Assembly (NCBI GenBank): GCA_003157675.1
Contig: PMKG01000448.1
Location: 1-8,169 of the forward strand
Reading direction: 5' to 3'
From: Acidobacteriota bacterium
GTDB taxonomy: Bacteria > Acidobacteriota > Vicinamibacteria > Vicinamibacterales > Fen-181
DNA: 8,169 nt
The notes beneath the pieces are model-generated. The model was not told where the DNA came from and made no database searches. It saw only the letters and a program-made list of their open reading frames with translations. Position 1 is the first letter of the stretch; each line of letters starts with the position of its first letter. Below, in pieces: positions 1-6,467 of the stretch. Position numbers and translations under genes: made by a program.

Positions 1-1
1 C

Positions 2-787
2 TCGGGCGCGATCTCGAAGACGGTCAACGTGCCCAAGGACGCGACGGTCGAGGACATCTGTCAGGCCTACATCGAGGCATGGCGCCTCGGCGTGAAGGCG
101 ATCGCGATCTACCGCGACGGCAGCAAGCGGACGCAGCCGCTCAACACCTCGCGCGACAAGGCCCCCGGGGCGAAGGCCGAGGCGCCGGCCGTGGCGCAGC
201 CGATCCGGCGCAAGCTGCCGGACGAGCGCCGGGCGATCACGCACAAGTTCGAGATCGCCGGCCACGAGGGGTACATCACCGTCGGCCTCTACGAGGACGG
301 GCTGCCGGGCGAGATCTTCCTCGTGATGGCCAAGGAAGGGTCGACCATCTCGGGCTTCGCCGACGCGTTCGCGCAGGCCGTGTCGTACGCGCTGCAGTAC
401 GGCGTGCCGCTCCAGGTGCTGGTCGACAAGTTCAGCCACGTCCGGTTCGAGCCGTCGGGGATGACCAAGAACCCGCAGGTGCGGATCGCCAAGTCGATCG
501 TCGACTACGTGTTCCGCTGGCTGGCCGCCAAGTTCCTCTCGCCCGAAGCGCAGTACTGGGCCGGCGTGAACTCCCGCGACCGGGTGACGCCAGCCGCCCA
601 GCCGGACTCCGCCGAGCAGCTGACCCTGCCGCCGCTCGGCATCGAGACCGGGTCGAAGCACCGGCACCTCGCGACGATCCAGAACCAGGAGGACGCGCCG
701 CCGTGCACGATGTGCGGCGCGATCATGGTACGCAGCGGTAGTTGTTACAAGTGCGTCAACTGCGGCAGCACCAGCGGGTGCGCCTAG
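2..787 (+). CDS. nrdJ: Class II (B12-dependent) ribonucleotide reductase, C-terminal part
   Basis: This is the 3' end of a gene that begins upstream of the window; 261 residues and a TAG stop are present. The enzyme reduces ribonucleotides to deoxyribonucleotides in the cytoplasm with adenosylcobalamin as radical source. The first residues read SGAISKTVNVPKDATVEDI, followed by AWRLGVKAIAIYRDGSK. Both stretches are typical of the end of the NrdJ catalytic barrel. A TSCPD-type domain follows (about bases 240-500, with GLPGEIFLVMAKEGSTISG and later KFSHVRFEPSG). The tail has six cysteines with codons at 704, 713, 743, 752, 761 and 779, arranged CxxC, CxxCxxC and a penultimate Cys. Such tails bind zinc or relay electrons to the active site in this family. 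The radical and catalytic cysteines lie outside the window. The open frame extends to the window edge, so an internal GTG at 29 is not a start. Family assignment is firm. Confidence 0.93.
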   Translation, partial: SGAISKTVNVPKDATVEDICQAYIEAWRLGVKAIAIYRDGSKRTQPLNTSRDKAPGAKAEAPAVAQPIRRKLPDERRAITHKFEIAGHEGYITVGLYEDGLPGEIFLVMAKEGSTISGFADAFAQAVSYALQYGVPLQVLVDKFSHVRFEPSGMTKNPQVRIAKSIVDYVFRWLAAKFLSPEAQYWAGVNSRDRVTPAAQPDSAEQLTLPPLGIETGSKHRHLATIQNQEDAPPCTMCGAIMVRSGSCYKCVNCGSTSGCA

Positions 788-793
788 AGGACC

Positions 794-3280
794 GTGCGCC
801 ATCACCTCGCCGCGCGTCGCTCGCGCGCGGCGGCTGAAGGCCCCCAGGGGCCCGCAGCGCCGCGCCGGGTCGCGCTGTCGCTGCTCGGCTGGCAGCCGCT
901 CGTCTGGGCCGTTCGGTCGCTCCGCCGTGATCCGGCCGCGTCGATGCTGGCGGTCGGGACGATGGCCGTCGGCATCGGGCTGGCGACGGCCATGCTGGCG
1001 GTGCTCGACGGCACGGTCTGGCACCCGCTCACCTTCACCTCCGCGGACAGACTGGTCGCGATTCAGGGTGTCGTCTCTTCCGAGACCATCGCGGACTGGT
1101 CGGCCTCGGTCCGCTCATTCGAGGCCATCGCCGGCTATCGGACCAAGCGCTACACGCTGACCGGTGCCGGCGACGCAGCCTCCGTGAGGGCGACCGTCGG
1201 CACCGGGCAACTGTTCCCCCTCCTCGATGCGAGAGCCGCGAGCGGCCGGACGCTCAACCGCTCGGACGACCGCGGCGATTCGCTGGCCGTGGTGGTCGCG
1301 GACCGGTGCTGGCGCACGACGTTCCACCGGGACCCCTCTCTTCCCGGCCGCACGCTCTACCTGAACGGCACACCATTCGTGGTCGTCGGGATCATGCCTC
1401 CCGGCTTCCAGTTCCCGGTGAATGCCGAACCGATCGATTTCTACACCACCGTCGCGGCGGACCTGCACACCGATCACCGGCGGGCCCTGGGCTCGCGACC
1501 GCGCGACCTGATGGTGGTCGCGCGATTGAAGCCCGGCGTGGAGGTGGCCCAGGCGCGGGCCGAGATGGAGCGGCTGATCGCGGCCGCCGACACGTCCGGC
1601 TCCAGGCGCCCGGCGCGCCAGCCGGCCCGGGTGGTGTCGCTGGCCTCGGACATGGCCGCGAGCCTGGTCTCCCCACTGACGACGCTCGGTGGGGCGGTCG
1701 CCGGCGTGATGGCCATCGCGTGCGCCACGGCGGCCGTCCTTTCGCTGATCCGGGTGACCAGCCGCCGTCATGAGTGGGCCACGAGAATCGCGCTCGGCGC
1801 CACGCGCGGTGACCTCGCGCGGCAGCTCCTGGCCGAGAGCGTGCTGATTGCGCTCGCCGGCGGTGCAGTCGGGGCGCTCATCGCCGGGGCCCTCGCCCGG
1901 CCGATCCTGCTGGTGGCCGGCCCCGCGGTGAACGAGGTCGCCAGGGCCCGCTTCGGCGTCAGGGTCTTCGCGTGGGCCGGGCTCGCGAGCGTGATGGCGG
2001 CCGCCGTGTCTGGCGCCATTCCGGCCGTCCAGGCGGCGGTGACGCGTTGGTCGGACACCCAGGTGGCGCGGCGTGCCTCCGGACGATCGACGTCCGCCCT
2101 GCGCGGCCTCCTCGTGACGACCGAGATCGCGCTCGTGGTGATGCTGGTCGCAGGGTGCATCAGCCTGCTGCGAGCGTACGCGACCCTGTCTCGCGCCGAC
2201 ACCGGCTTCAAGACGGCAGGCGTGCTGACGTTCCGTGTGGACCTGTCCGATGCGGTCTATACGTCCAGGCAGCAGACCGACTTCTTCGAGCACCTGCGCT
2301 CGGACGCCGCTGGCGTCGCGGGCGTGGACGCGGCCGCCTTTACGGTGCTGCCCCCATTCGGCGACCTGCGGTTCACCATCAGCCTCGACGCGCCCGAGGG
2401 AACACCGGAGGAGCGCAGGCGCGACGGCGCCGAGGTGCATCTCGTCAGCCCGGCCTACTTCCGGACCATGGGAATCCCGCTCGTGGGCGGCCGCGAGTTC
2501 AGCGAGGAAGACCGGGCGGATCGGGATCCCGTGATGATCGTGAGCTGCGCGGCCGCGGCTCGCCAGTTCCCCGGCCAGGACCCAATCGGCCGTTCGCTCG
2601 ACGTGCGGCTCGGACCGAACGCCGGCGGTCGGTTGCCGAGAGTTATTGGCGTCGTCGGGGACATCAGGAACGGGAGCCTGACCGCGCCGAGAGAACCCCA
2701 GGTCTATCTGCCGTTTGGTCAGGCCCCGATGCTGCCTTCGACAACATTCGTCGTTCGCGTGCGGGATGGCGATCAGGGCGCGGTCGTGGCGGCGATCAGG
2801 CAACACCTGCGCCGTCTGGACGCCACCATCCCTCTGGTGAACCTCAGACCGCTCGACGAGTTCGTGTCGAGCGCCATGTCCCTCCCGCGGTTCACGACAC
2901 TGCTCGTCGGCGTGTTTGCGTCGGCGGCGGTGTTTCTCGGCATGGCAGGTTTGTACGCCGTCGTGTCGTATGCGTCGTTGTGCCGCCGCCGTGAGTATTC
3001 GATTCGACGGGCGCTCGGCGCGACGGAAGCGCGCGTGGCCGGGCTGGTGGTCCGTCAGTGTCTCGTGATGCTCGTCCCGGGGCTGGCCCTGGGCGTTGCG
3101 GGCTCGGCAGCCCTCGGCCGGGTGCTCGAAAGCGTGCTCTACGGCGTGCACCCGAGCCCCTCGCCGACGATCGCCACCGCGCTCGCCGTCACGGCCGCGC
3201 TGTCGCTGCTGGCCACGTGGGGCCCCGCCCGCGCTGCCGGTCGGGACGACCTCCGCGTCAGGCTGCAGTCGAACGCGTGA
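794..3280 (+). CDS. ADOP-type orphan ABC permease (duplicated MacB/FtsX modules)
   Basis: An 828-residue inner-membrane protein built from two MacB_PCD-plus-FtsX modules in tandem, without an ATP-binding domain. About eight membrane segments are visible: residues about 48-72, 292-320, 350-372, 391-414 (module 1) and 437-460, 700-726, 753-778, 792-815 (module 2). Large periplasmic domains lie at about 75-290 and 465-695. The family motif after the first FtsX helix occurs twice: RRHEWATRIALGAT near residue 324 and RRREYSIRRALGAT near 731. VGIMPPGFQFP in the first soluble domain is also characteristic. This layout matches acidobacterial duplicated orphan permeases, whose substrates are mostly unknown. 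The start is GTG. The nrdJ stop lies two codons upstream in the same frame, so no earlier start exists, and the RxLRRDP segment before helix 1 excludes the first ATG at residue 51. Only AGAGG, three bases before GTG, resembles a ribosome site. No PadR-type regulator, common beside such permeases, is adjacent. Confidence 0.9.
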   Translation: MRHHLAARRSRAAAEGPQGPAAPRRVALSLLGWQPLVWAVRSLRRDPAASMLAVGTMAVGIGLATAMLAVLDGTVWHPLTFTSADRLVAIQGVVSSETIADWSASVRSFEAIAGYRTKRYTLTGAGDAASVRATVGTGQLFPLLDARAASGRTLNRSDDRGDSLAVVVADRCWRTTFHRDPSLPGRTLYLNGTPFVVVGIMPPGFQFPVNAEPIDFYTTVAADLHTDHRRALGSRPRDLMVVARLKPGVEVAQARAEMERLIAAADTSGSRRPARQPARVVSLASDMAASLVSPLTTLGGAVAGVMAIACATAAVLSLIRVTSRRHEWATRIALGATRGDLARQLLAESVLIALAGGAVGALIAGALARPILLVAGPAVNEVARARFGVRVFAWAGLASVMAAAVSGAIPAVQAAVTRWSDTQVARRASGRSTSALRGLLVTTEIALVVMLVAGCISLLRAYATLSRADTGFKTAGVLTFRVDLSDAVYTSRQQTDFFEHLRSDAAGVAGVDAAAFTVLPPFGDLRFTISLDAPEGTPEERRRDGAEVHLVSPAYFRTMGIPLVGGREFSEEDRADRDPVMIVSCAAAARQFPGQDPIGRSLDVRLGPNAGGRLPRVIGVVGDIRNGSLTAPREPQVYLPFGQAPMLPSTTFVVRVRDGDQGAVVAAIRQHLRRLDATIPLVNLRPLDEFVSSAMSLPRFTTLLVGVFASAAVFLGMAGLYAVVSYASLCRRREYSIRRALGATEARVAGLVVRQCLVMLVPGLALGVAGSAALGRVLESVLYGVHPSPSPTIATALAVTAALSLLATWGPARAAGRDDLRVRLQSNA
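808..832 (+). other. Strong GC hairpin at the start of the permease gene
   Basis: A perfect 9-bp inverted repeat, CGCCGCGCG at 808-816 and CGCGCGGCG at 824-832, encloses a 7-base loop. A G-T pair at 807/833 extends it. A second, weaker hairpin follows at 839-852 (5-bp stem GGCCC/GGGCC, loop CCAG). Both lie 21-65 bases after the nrdJ stop and inside codons 5-20 of the permease. No T tract follows, so it is not a classical intrinsic terminator. It could slow translation initiation of the permease or attenuate read-through from nrdJ. Because arginine/alanine-rich coding in a GC-rich genome easily makes such repeats, chance is possible. Confidence 0.35.
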
Positions 3281-3287
3281 CGAGGGG

Positions 3288-3308
3288 GAGGCTCGCTCTC
3301 GAGTCCTC
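3288..3308. terminator. Possible bidirectional terminator hairpin between convergent genes
   Basis: GAGGCTCG (3288-3295) can pair with CGAG-T-CCTC (3300-3308) around a CTCT tetraloop, giving eight pairs with one bulged T at 3304. It sits just after the permease stop (3278-3280) and overlaps the stop codon of the minus-strand membrane-protein gene. This is the expected place for a shared terminator of converging genes. No run of T follows on either strand, so it would be a weak or factor-assisted terminator. Confidence 0.35.
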
Positions 3309-3699
3309 ACACTGACGGAGTCCGTGATTCCGCCCTGGCTCCGAAATACGCCGAGGCCGCGAGCCCCGCCGCGATGACGCCCCGCACGACCTGCGGCGCC
3401 ACCAGGATGTCCCCGTAGAAGTGCATGTCGTTGTGCAGCGAGAGCGCCTGCAGCGCCGCCAGCGCGCTGATCGCGAGGGCGAGCCCTCCCGGGATGCGCA
3501 GGCGCACCAGCACGGACGCCATCAGCAGGAGCAGGCCGAACACGGCCAGCGCCGCGTCGGCCCACCAGTCGAGGCCGGGCGACCGGAACGCGTCGACCGC
3601 GCCGAGCCCCACGGAATAGACTCCGTAGACGGCAAGGCCCAGCGTGGCCGCCGTCAGCACCGGCGCTCCCTCACGGGTCACGTTCCTTGTGTCCTTCAT
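3307..3699 (-). CDS. Small four-helix membrane protein of unknown function
   Basis: This 130-residue protein matches no family I recognise. It has four likely membrane helices at about residues 14-34, 48-65, 71-87 and 99-120, a short charged N-terminus and a basic C-terminus. The loop between helices 3 and 4 is rich in polar and possible ligand residues (LHNDMHFYGD: H89, D91, H93, Y95, D97). The hydrophobic-helix pattern supports it being real, unlike other antisense open frames here. It is transcribed divergently from the alpha/beta hydrolase and converges on the permease. The start is uncertain. ATG at 3699 is chosen because the extension to ATG 3732 would add a rare ATA codon and would run through the hydrolase promoter region. 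However, the 3732 start has a GGGAG ribosome-site-like sequence (minus strand, opposite 3741-3745) at a good 8-base spacing, so a 141-residue form is possible. Confidence 0.65.
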   Translation of the reverse strand: MKDTRNVTREGAPVLTAATLGLAVYGVYSVGLGAVDAFRSPGLDWWADAALAVFGLLLLMASVLVRLRIPGGLALAISALAALQALSLHNDMHFYGDILVAPQVVRGVIAAGLAASAYFGARAESRTPSV

Positions 3700-3720
3700 A
3701 CCGGGCGTCCCATCTTCCGC

Positions 3721-3726
3721 TATCAT
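3721..3726 (+). promoter_or_regulatory. Putative -10 box of the hydrolase-SDR-gal cluster
   Basis: TATCAT lies nine bases before the hydrolase ATG in a short A/T-richer patch (3721-3737) of an otherwise GC-rich region. No Shine-Dalgarno sequence is visible between it and the ATG, and no convincing -35 box is seen 16-18 bases upstream. With a TAnnnT box this close, transcription would begin at or next to the ATG, giving a leaderless mRNA. On the opposite strand the same patch contains TATGAT (3728-3733), which could serve the divergent membrane-protein gene with a start at 3699. Confidence 0.4.
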
Positions 3727-3735
3727 CATCATACG

Positions 3736-4551
3736 ATGCACTCCCAGTTTCATCACGCCGGACGCACCATCAGCTTCCTCGACGTCGAGGGTGCGGGGCC
3801 CTCGCACCACGCGCTCGTCCTTCTGCACGCCTTTCCACTCGCAGCGGACATGTGGCGGCCGCAGTTCGCCGCGGTGCCGGCCGGATGGCGCGTGGTGGCA
3901 CCGGACCTGCGCGGGTTCGGGGCCTCGTCGCCGGACGGGCCGTCGGACCCGGTGTCGATCGACGATTACGCGCGCGACGTCATCGCCTTGCTCGACCATC
4001 TCGAGCTTCATCGGGTGGTCGTCGGCGGCAACTCGATGGGCGGGTATGCCGCGTTCGCCATGCTCCGCCTGGCCGCCGGGCGCGTGAAGGGGCTGGTGCT
4101 CGCCGACACCAAGGCGGAGGCAGACAGCGCGTCGGCCCGCGCGGACCGCGCGGGCATGCTGGAGATCCTCGCGAGCGGCGGCGTCGCCGCGGTCTGGGAG
4201 CGGATGCAGCCGGGACTGCTCGGCAAGACGACGAGAGCGTCGAGGCCGGAGGTGGTGGAGCGGGTGCGGCACCTAGTGCTCGAGCAGCCGGCGGAAGGCG
4301 TCAGGCGCGCCATCGAGCGGCTGCGATCGCGTCCGGACTGCACGCCGCTTCTCTCCGGCATCGGCTGCCCGACGCTCGTGATCGTCGGCGACGAGGACCC
4401 GATCGCGGGGATCGAGACCGCGCGGTCCATGCACGAGAAGATCCCGACCGCCGAGCTCGCAGTGATCTGCGGCGCCGGGCACCTCGCCGGCCTCGAACAG
4501 CCGCACGAGTTCAACGCGATCCTCGGGCGGTTCCTGGCGGCGAGGTTCTGA
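3736..4551 (+). CDS. Alpha/beta-fold hydrolase
   Basis: A 271-residue soluble hydrolase of the alpha/beta superfamily, of usual single-domain length. The catalytic triad can be read: nucleophile Ser100 in GNSMGG, acid Asp221 in GDEDP and His249 in GAGHLAGLEQP. The HAFPL segment near residue 31 is in the place of the oxyanion-hole HG motif, and APDLRGFG follows strand 4 as in esterases, enol-lactonases and haloperoxidase-like members. A variable cap region lies at about residues 125-205. There is no signal peptide. The substrate cannot be deduced; ester, lactone or thioester hydrolysis are all possible. The start at 3736 fits the N-terminal strand, and no better ATG or GTG lies upstream in frame. 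It is first in a tight cluster with the SDR, galT and galK, 41 bases before the SDR. No Shine-Dalgarno sequence is visible, but a -10-like box lies close by. Confidence 0.88.
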   Translation: MHSQFHHAGRTISFLDVEGAGPSHHALVLLHAFPLAADMWRPQFAAVPAGWRVVAPDLRGFGASSPDGPSDPVSIDDYARDVIALLDHLELHRVVVGGNSMGGYAAFAMLRLAAGRVKGLVLADTKAEADSASARADRAGMLEILASGGVAAVWERMQPGLLGKTTRASRPEVVERVRHLVLEQPAEGVRRAIERLRSRPDCTPLLSGIGCPTLVIVGDEDPIAGIETARSMHEKIPTAELAVICGAGHLAGLEQPHEFNAILGRFLAARF

Positions 4552-4592
4552 CGCCGCCAGTCGCAGGTCGCGCGCCGCGAGCCTGATCGAAT

Positions 4593-5372
4593 ATGGACTT
4601 GCAACTCACCGACAAGATCGCCCTCGTCACCGGATCGAGCCGCGGGCTCGGTCTCGCCAGCGCCCGTGCGCTCGCCGCCGAGGGGTGCCGCGTGTGCCTC
4701 TGCGCCCGCGGCGAAGAGACGCTTCAGCAGGCGGCCGCGGAACTGGCCGCCGTGGCCTCGGGGCCGGACGCCGTGCTGGCGGTGGCCGCGGATCTGGCGA
4801 CCGGGCGCGGCGTCGACGACGTGTTCGCTCGCCTGTTCGATCGGTTCGGCGGCATCGACATCCTGGTCAACAGTCTCGGCCTCGCCCGCGGCGCCGGCAT
4901 CACCGACACGACCGACGCCGAATGGCAGGAAGCGTTCGACTCGACGCTCGCCCCGGCGATTCGCGCCAGCCGGATCGCCGTTCCGTCGATGCGCGCGCGC
5001 GGCGGCGGCGCGATCGTGATGATCGCGTCGATCTACGGACGCGAGTCTGGCGGCCGGATGACGTACAACGCCGTGAAGGCGGCCGAGATCAGTCTCGCCA
5101 AGTCGATGGCGCAGCAGCTCGCCCGCGACAACATCCGCGTCAACAGCGTGGCGCCAGGATCGATCTCGTTCCCGGGCGGGTCGTGGTGGAAGCGCCAGCA
5201 GGCCGACCCCGAGGGAATGGCCGAGTTCGTGCGGCGCGAGCTGCCGTTCGGCCGGTTCGGCCGGGCCGAAGAGGTCGGCGACGTGGTGGCGTACCTCGCC
5301 TCGCCCCGCGCCAGCTGGATCAGCGGCGCGAGCGTGACGGTGGATGGGTGCCAGTCGCGATCGCTGTTCTGA
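4593..5372 (+). CDS. SDR-family NAD(P)-dependent oxidoreductase (FabG-like)
   Basis: A 259-residue classical short-chain dehydrogenase/reductase, likely cytoplasmic. The cofactor loop TGSSRGLG is at residues 13-20. Arg after strand 2 (VCLCAR) is consistent with NADP(H) preference. The usual NNAG reads NSLG (93-96). Catalytic Ser146 (IAS), Tyr158 and Lys162 (YNAVK) are present, and the C-terminus has the ISGASVTVDGCQS cofactor/tetramer segment. The helix-4 Asn of the classical catalytic tetrad appears to be Thr118 (DSTL instead of the more common xxNL), judged by eye. The SVAPGSI..PGG loop with WWKRQQADPEG and the LPFGRFG stretch recall a subgroup often annotated as 3-oxoacyl-ACP reductase, but a fatty-acid role is not shown. 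The gene starts 41 bases after the hydrolase and ends 9 bases before galT, so cotranscription is likely. No Shine-Dalgarno sequence precedes the ATG. Substrate unknown. Confidence 0.9.
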   Translation: MDLQLTDKIALVTGSSRGLGLASARALAAEGCRVCLCARGEETLQQAAAELAAVASGPDAVLAVAADLATGRGVDDVFARLFDRFGGIDILVNSLGLARGAGITDTTDAEWQEAFDSTLAPAIRASRIAVPSMRARGGGAIVMIASIYGRESGGRMTYNAVKAAEISLAKSMAQQLARDNIRVNSVAPGSISFPGGSWWKRQQADPEGMAEFVRRELPFGRFGRAEEVGDVVAYLASPRASWISGASVTVDGCQSRSLF

Positions 5373-5381
5373 ACCTGCACC

Positions 5382-6467
5382 ATGGACAAACGCGTTCTGC
5401 AGAAGTCCGACGGGCGTCAACTGATCCTCTACGCGCGCCAGCCATGGACGGGTGAGGCGACGGCGCCGAGCCCATCGAGCGAGCGCCTCGCGCCGACGAG
5501 CCACCTGCGATGGCATCCGCTGCGCGGCGAGTGGATCGCGTATGCCAGTCACCGGCAGAATCGGACGTTCCTGCCTCCGGCCGAGTACAACCCGCTGGCG
5601 GTGACGGCCGACCCGCAGAATCCGACCGAACTCCCGGCCGGGGCCTGGGAGGTCGCCGTGTTCGACAACCGCTTTCCAACGCTCTTCCGCGACGCGGACG
5701 ACGCCCCGGCGATCGAGGTGCCGACCCGGCCGGGGCGCGGCGCGTGCGAGGTGGTCGTGTTCACGCAGGATCCGACCTCTTCGCTCGGCGCGCTGCCGCT
5801 CGCGCGACTGGAGCTCATCGCGGAGGTGTGGGCGGATCGGTACCTCGACCTGGGCGCCCGCGACGAGGTCGACTACGTGTTCGAGTTCGAGAACCGAGGC
5901 GTCGAGGTCGGCGTGACGCTCGGCCATCCGCACAGCCAGATCTATGCGTATCCCTTCGTGCCGCCGATCCCGGCGCGGGAGCTGCAGCAGCAGGCCGAGT
6001 TCCTGGCCGCGCACGGCCGCGGCCTCCTCGAGGAGATCGTCGAGAGCGAGCTTGCGGACGGCCGGCGCGTGCTCTACCGCGGCGAGCATGTCGTCGCGTT
6101 CGTCCCCGTGTTCGCCCGCTACTCCTACGAAGTGTGGATCGCCACGCGGCGCGCGGCTCCCTCCGTCGCGGCGTTCTCGGAAGCCGAGCGCGCCGATTTC
6201 GCCCGCGCGCTCAAGACGGTGCTGCTCAAGTACGACGGGCTGTGGTCGAGGCCGTTCCCTTACATCATGTCGTTCCACCAGGCCCCGACCGATGGCCTCC
6301 GGCATCCCGAGGCCCACTTCCATGCGGAGTTCTACCCGGCGTACCGGATGCCCGGGCGGCTCAAGTATCTCGCCGGGAGCGAAATGGGCGCCGGCGTGTT
6401 CACGGCCGACACGCTGCCCGAGGAGAAGGCGCGCGAGCTCCAGGCCATCGAGGTGTCGCTCTCATGA
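5382..6467 (+). CDS. galT: Galactose-1-phosphate uridylyltransferase
   Basis: A 361-residue HIT-superfamily enzyme that swaps UMP between UDP-glucose and galactose-1-phosphate (Leloir pathway, cytoplasm). The active-site HPH motif is at residues 182-184 in LGHPHSQIYAYPF; His184 should be the uridylylated nucleophile, followed by Ser-Gln where E. coli has Gly-Gln. Other family segments are FENRGVEVGVTLG upstream, and PYIMSFHQAP, HFHAEFYP and LKYLAGSEMG near the C-terminus. The N-terminus (KSDGRQLILY, then WHPLRGEW.AYASHRQ.RT) resembles actinobacterial-type GalT. Where those enzymes carry a metal-binding CPLCP, this one has NPLAV (Asn70, Ala73), so the cysteine pair is missing. The ATG lies 9 bases after the SDR stop without a Shine-Dalgarno sequence, which suggests translational coupling. 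The stop overlaps the galK ATG as ATGA. Family and role are secure. Confidence 0.95.
   Translation: MDKRVLQKSDGRQLILYARQPWTGEATAPSPSSERLAPTSHLRWHPLRGEWIAYASHRQNRTFLPPAEYNPLAVTADPQNPTELPAGAWEVAVFDNRFPTLFRDADDAPAIEVPTRPGRGACEVVVFTQDPTSSLGALPLARLELIAEVWADRYLDLGARDEVDYVFEFENRGVEVGVTLGHPHSQIYAYPFVPPIPARELQQQAEFLAAHGRGLLEEIVESELADGRRVLYRGEHVVAFVPVFARYSYEVWIATRRAAPSVAAFSEAERADFARALKTVLLKYDGLWSRPFPYIMSFHQAPTDGLRHPEAHFHAEFYPAYRMPGRLKYLAGSEMGAGVFTADTLPEEKARELQAIEVSLS
6450..6455 (+). promoter_or_regulatory. Ribosome binding site of galK inside galT
   Basis: GAGGTG, a six-base match to the Shine-Dalgarno consensus, lies 8 bases before the galK ATG at 6464, inside the last codons of galT. It supports the 6464 start, although the galK frame stays open for about 950 bases further upstream. 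It is the clearest such site in the window; the hydrolase, SDR, galT and helicase starts have none. Confidence 0.65.

Noticed and set aside
785..796. Amber read-through fusing NrdJ to the permease
   Set aside because: The two are in the same frame, but nothing indicates suppression of TAG, and a ribonucleotide reductase fused to a membrane permease makes no sense. One in three junctions shares frame by chance.
1115..3565. An 816-codon open frame on the minus strand opposite the permease
   Set aside because: It is rich in Arg, Gly, Ala and His with no domain or hydrophobic pattern, and it lies antisense to an unmistakable permease. Stop codons are simply rare in this GC-rich sequence.
3421..3735. 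Upstream extension of the hydrolase frame
   Set aside because: The added residues are charged, low-complexity and antisense to the four-helix membrane protein; the hydrolase fold begins after ATG 3736.
3721..3738. Trinucleotide repeat (ATC)n near the hydrolase start
   Set aside because: Only three units; better explained as overlapping -10-like boxes and Met codons than as a functional repeat.
4008..6323. A 771-codon minus-strand open frame across the hydrolase, SDR and galT
   Set aside because: Low-complexity Arg/Ala/Gly/His composition, no recognisable motif, and antisense to three genes with intact active sites.
5510..6463. Upstream extension of the galK frame through galT
   Set aside because: The translated extension is Arg/Ala-rich without family similarity. 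The galK start at 6464 is supported by the ribosome site, the ATGA overlap and the family N-terminus.
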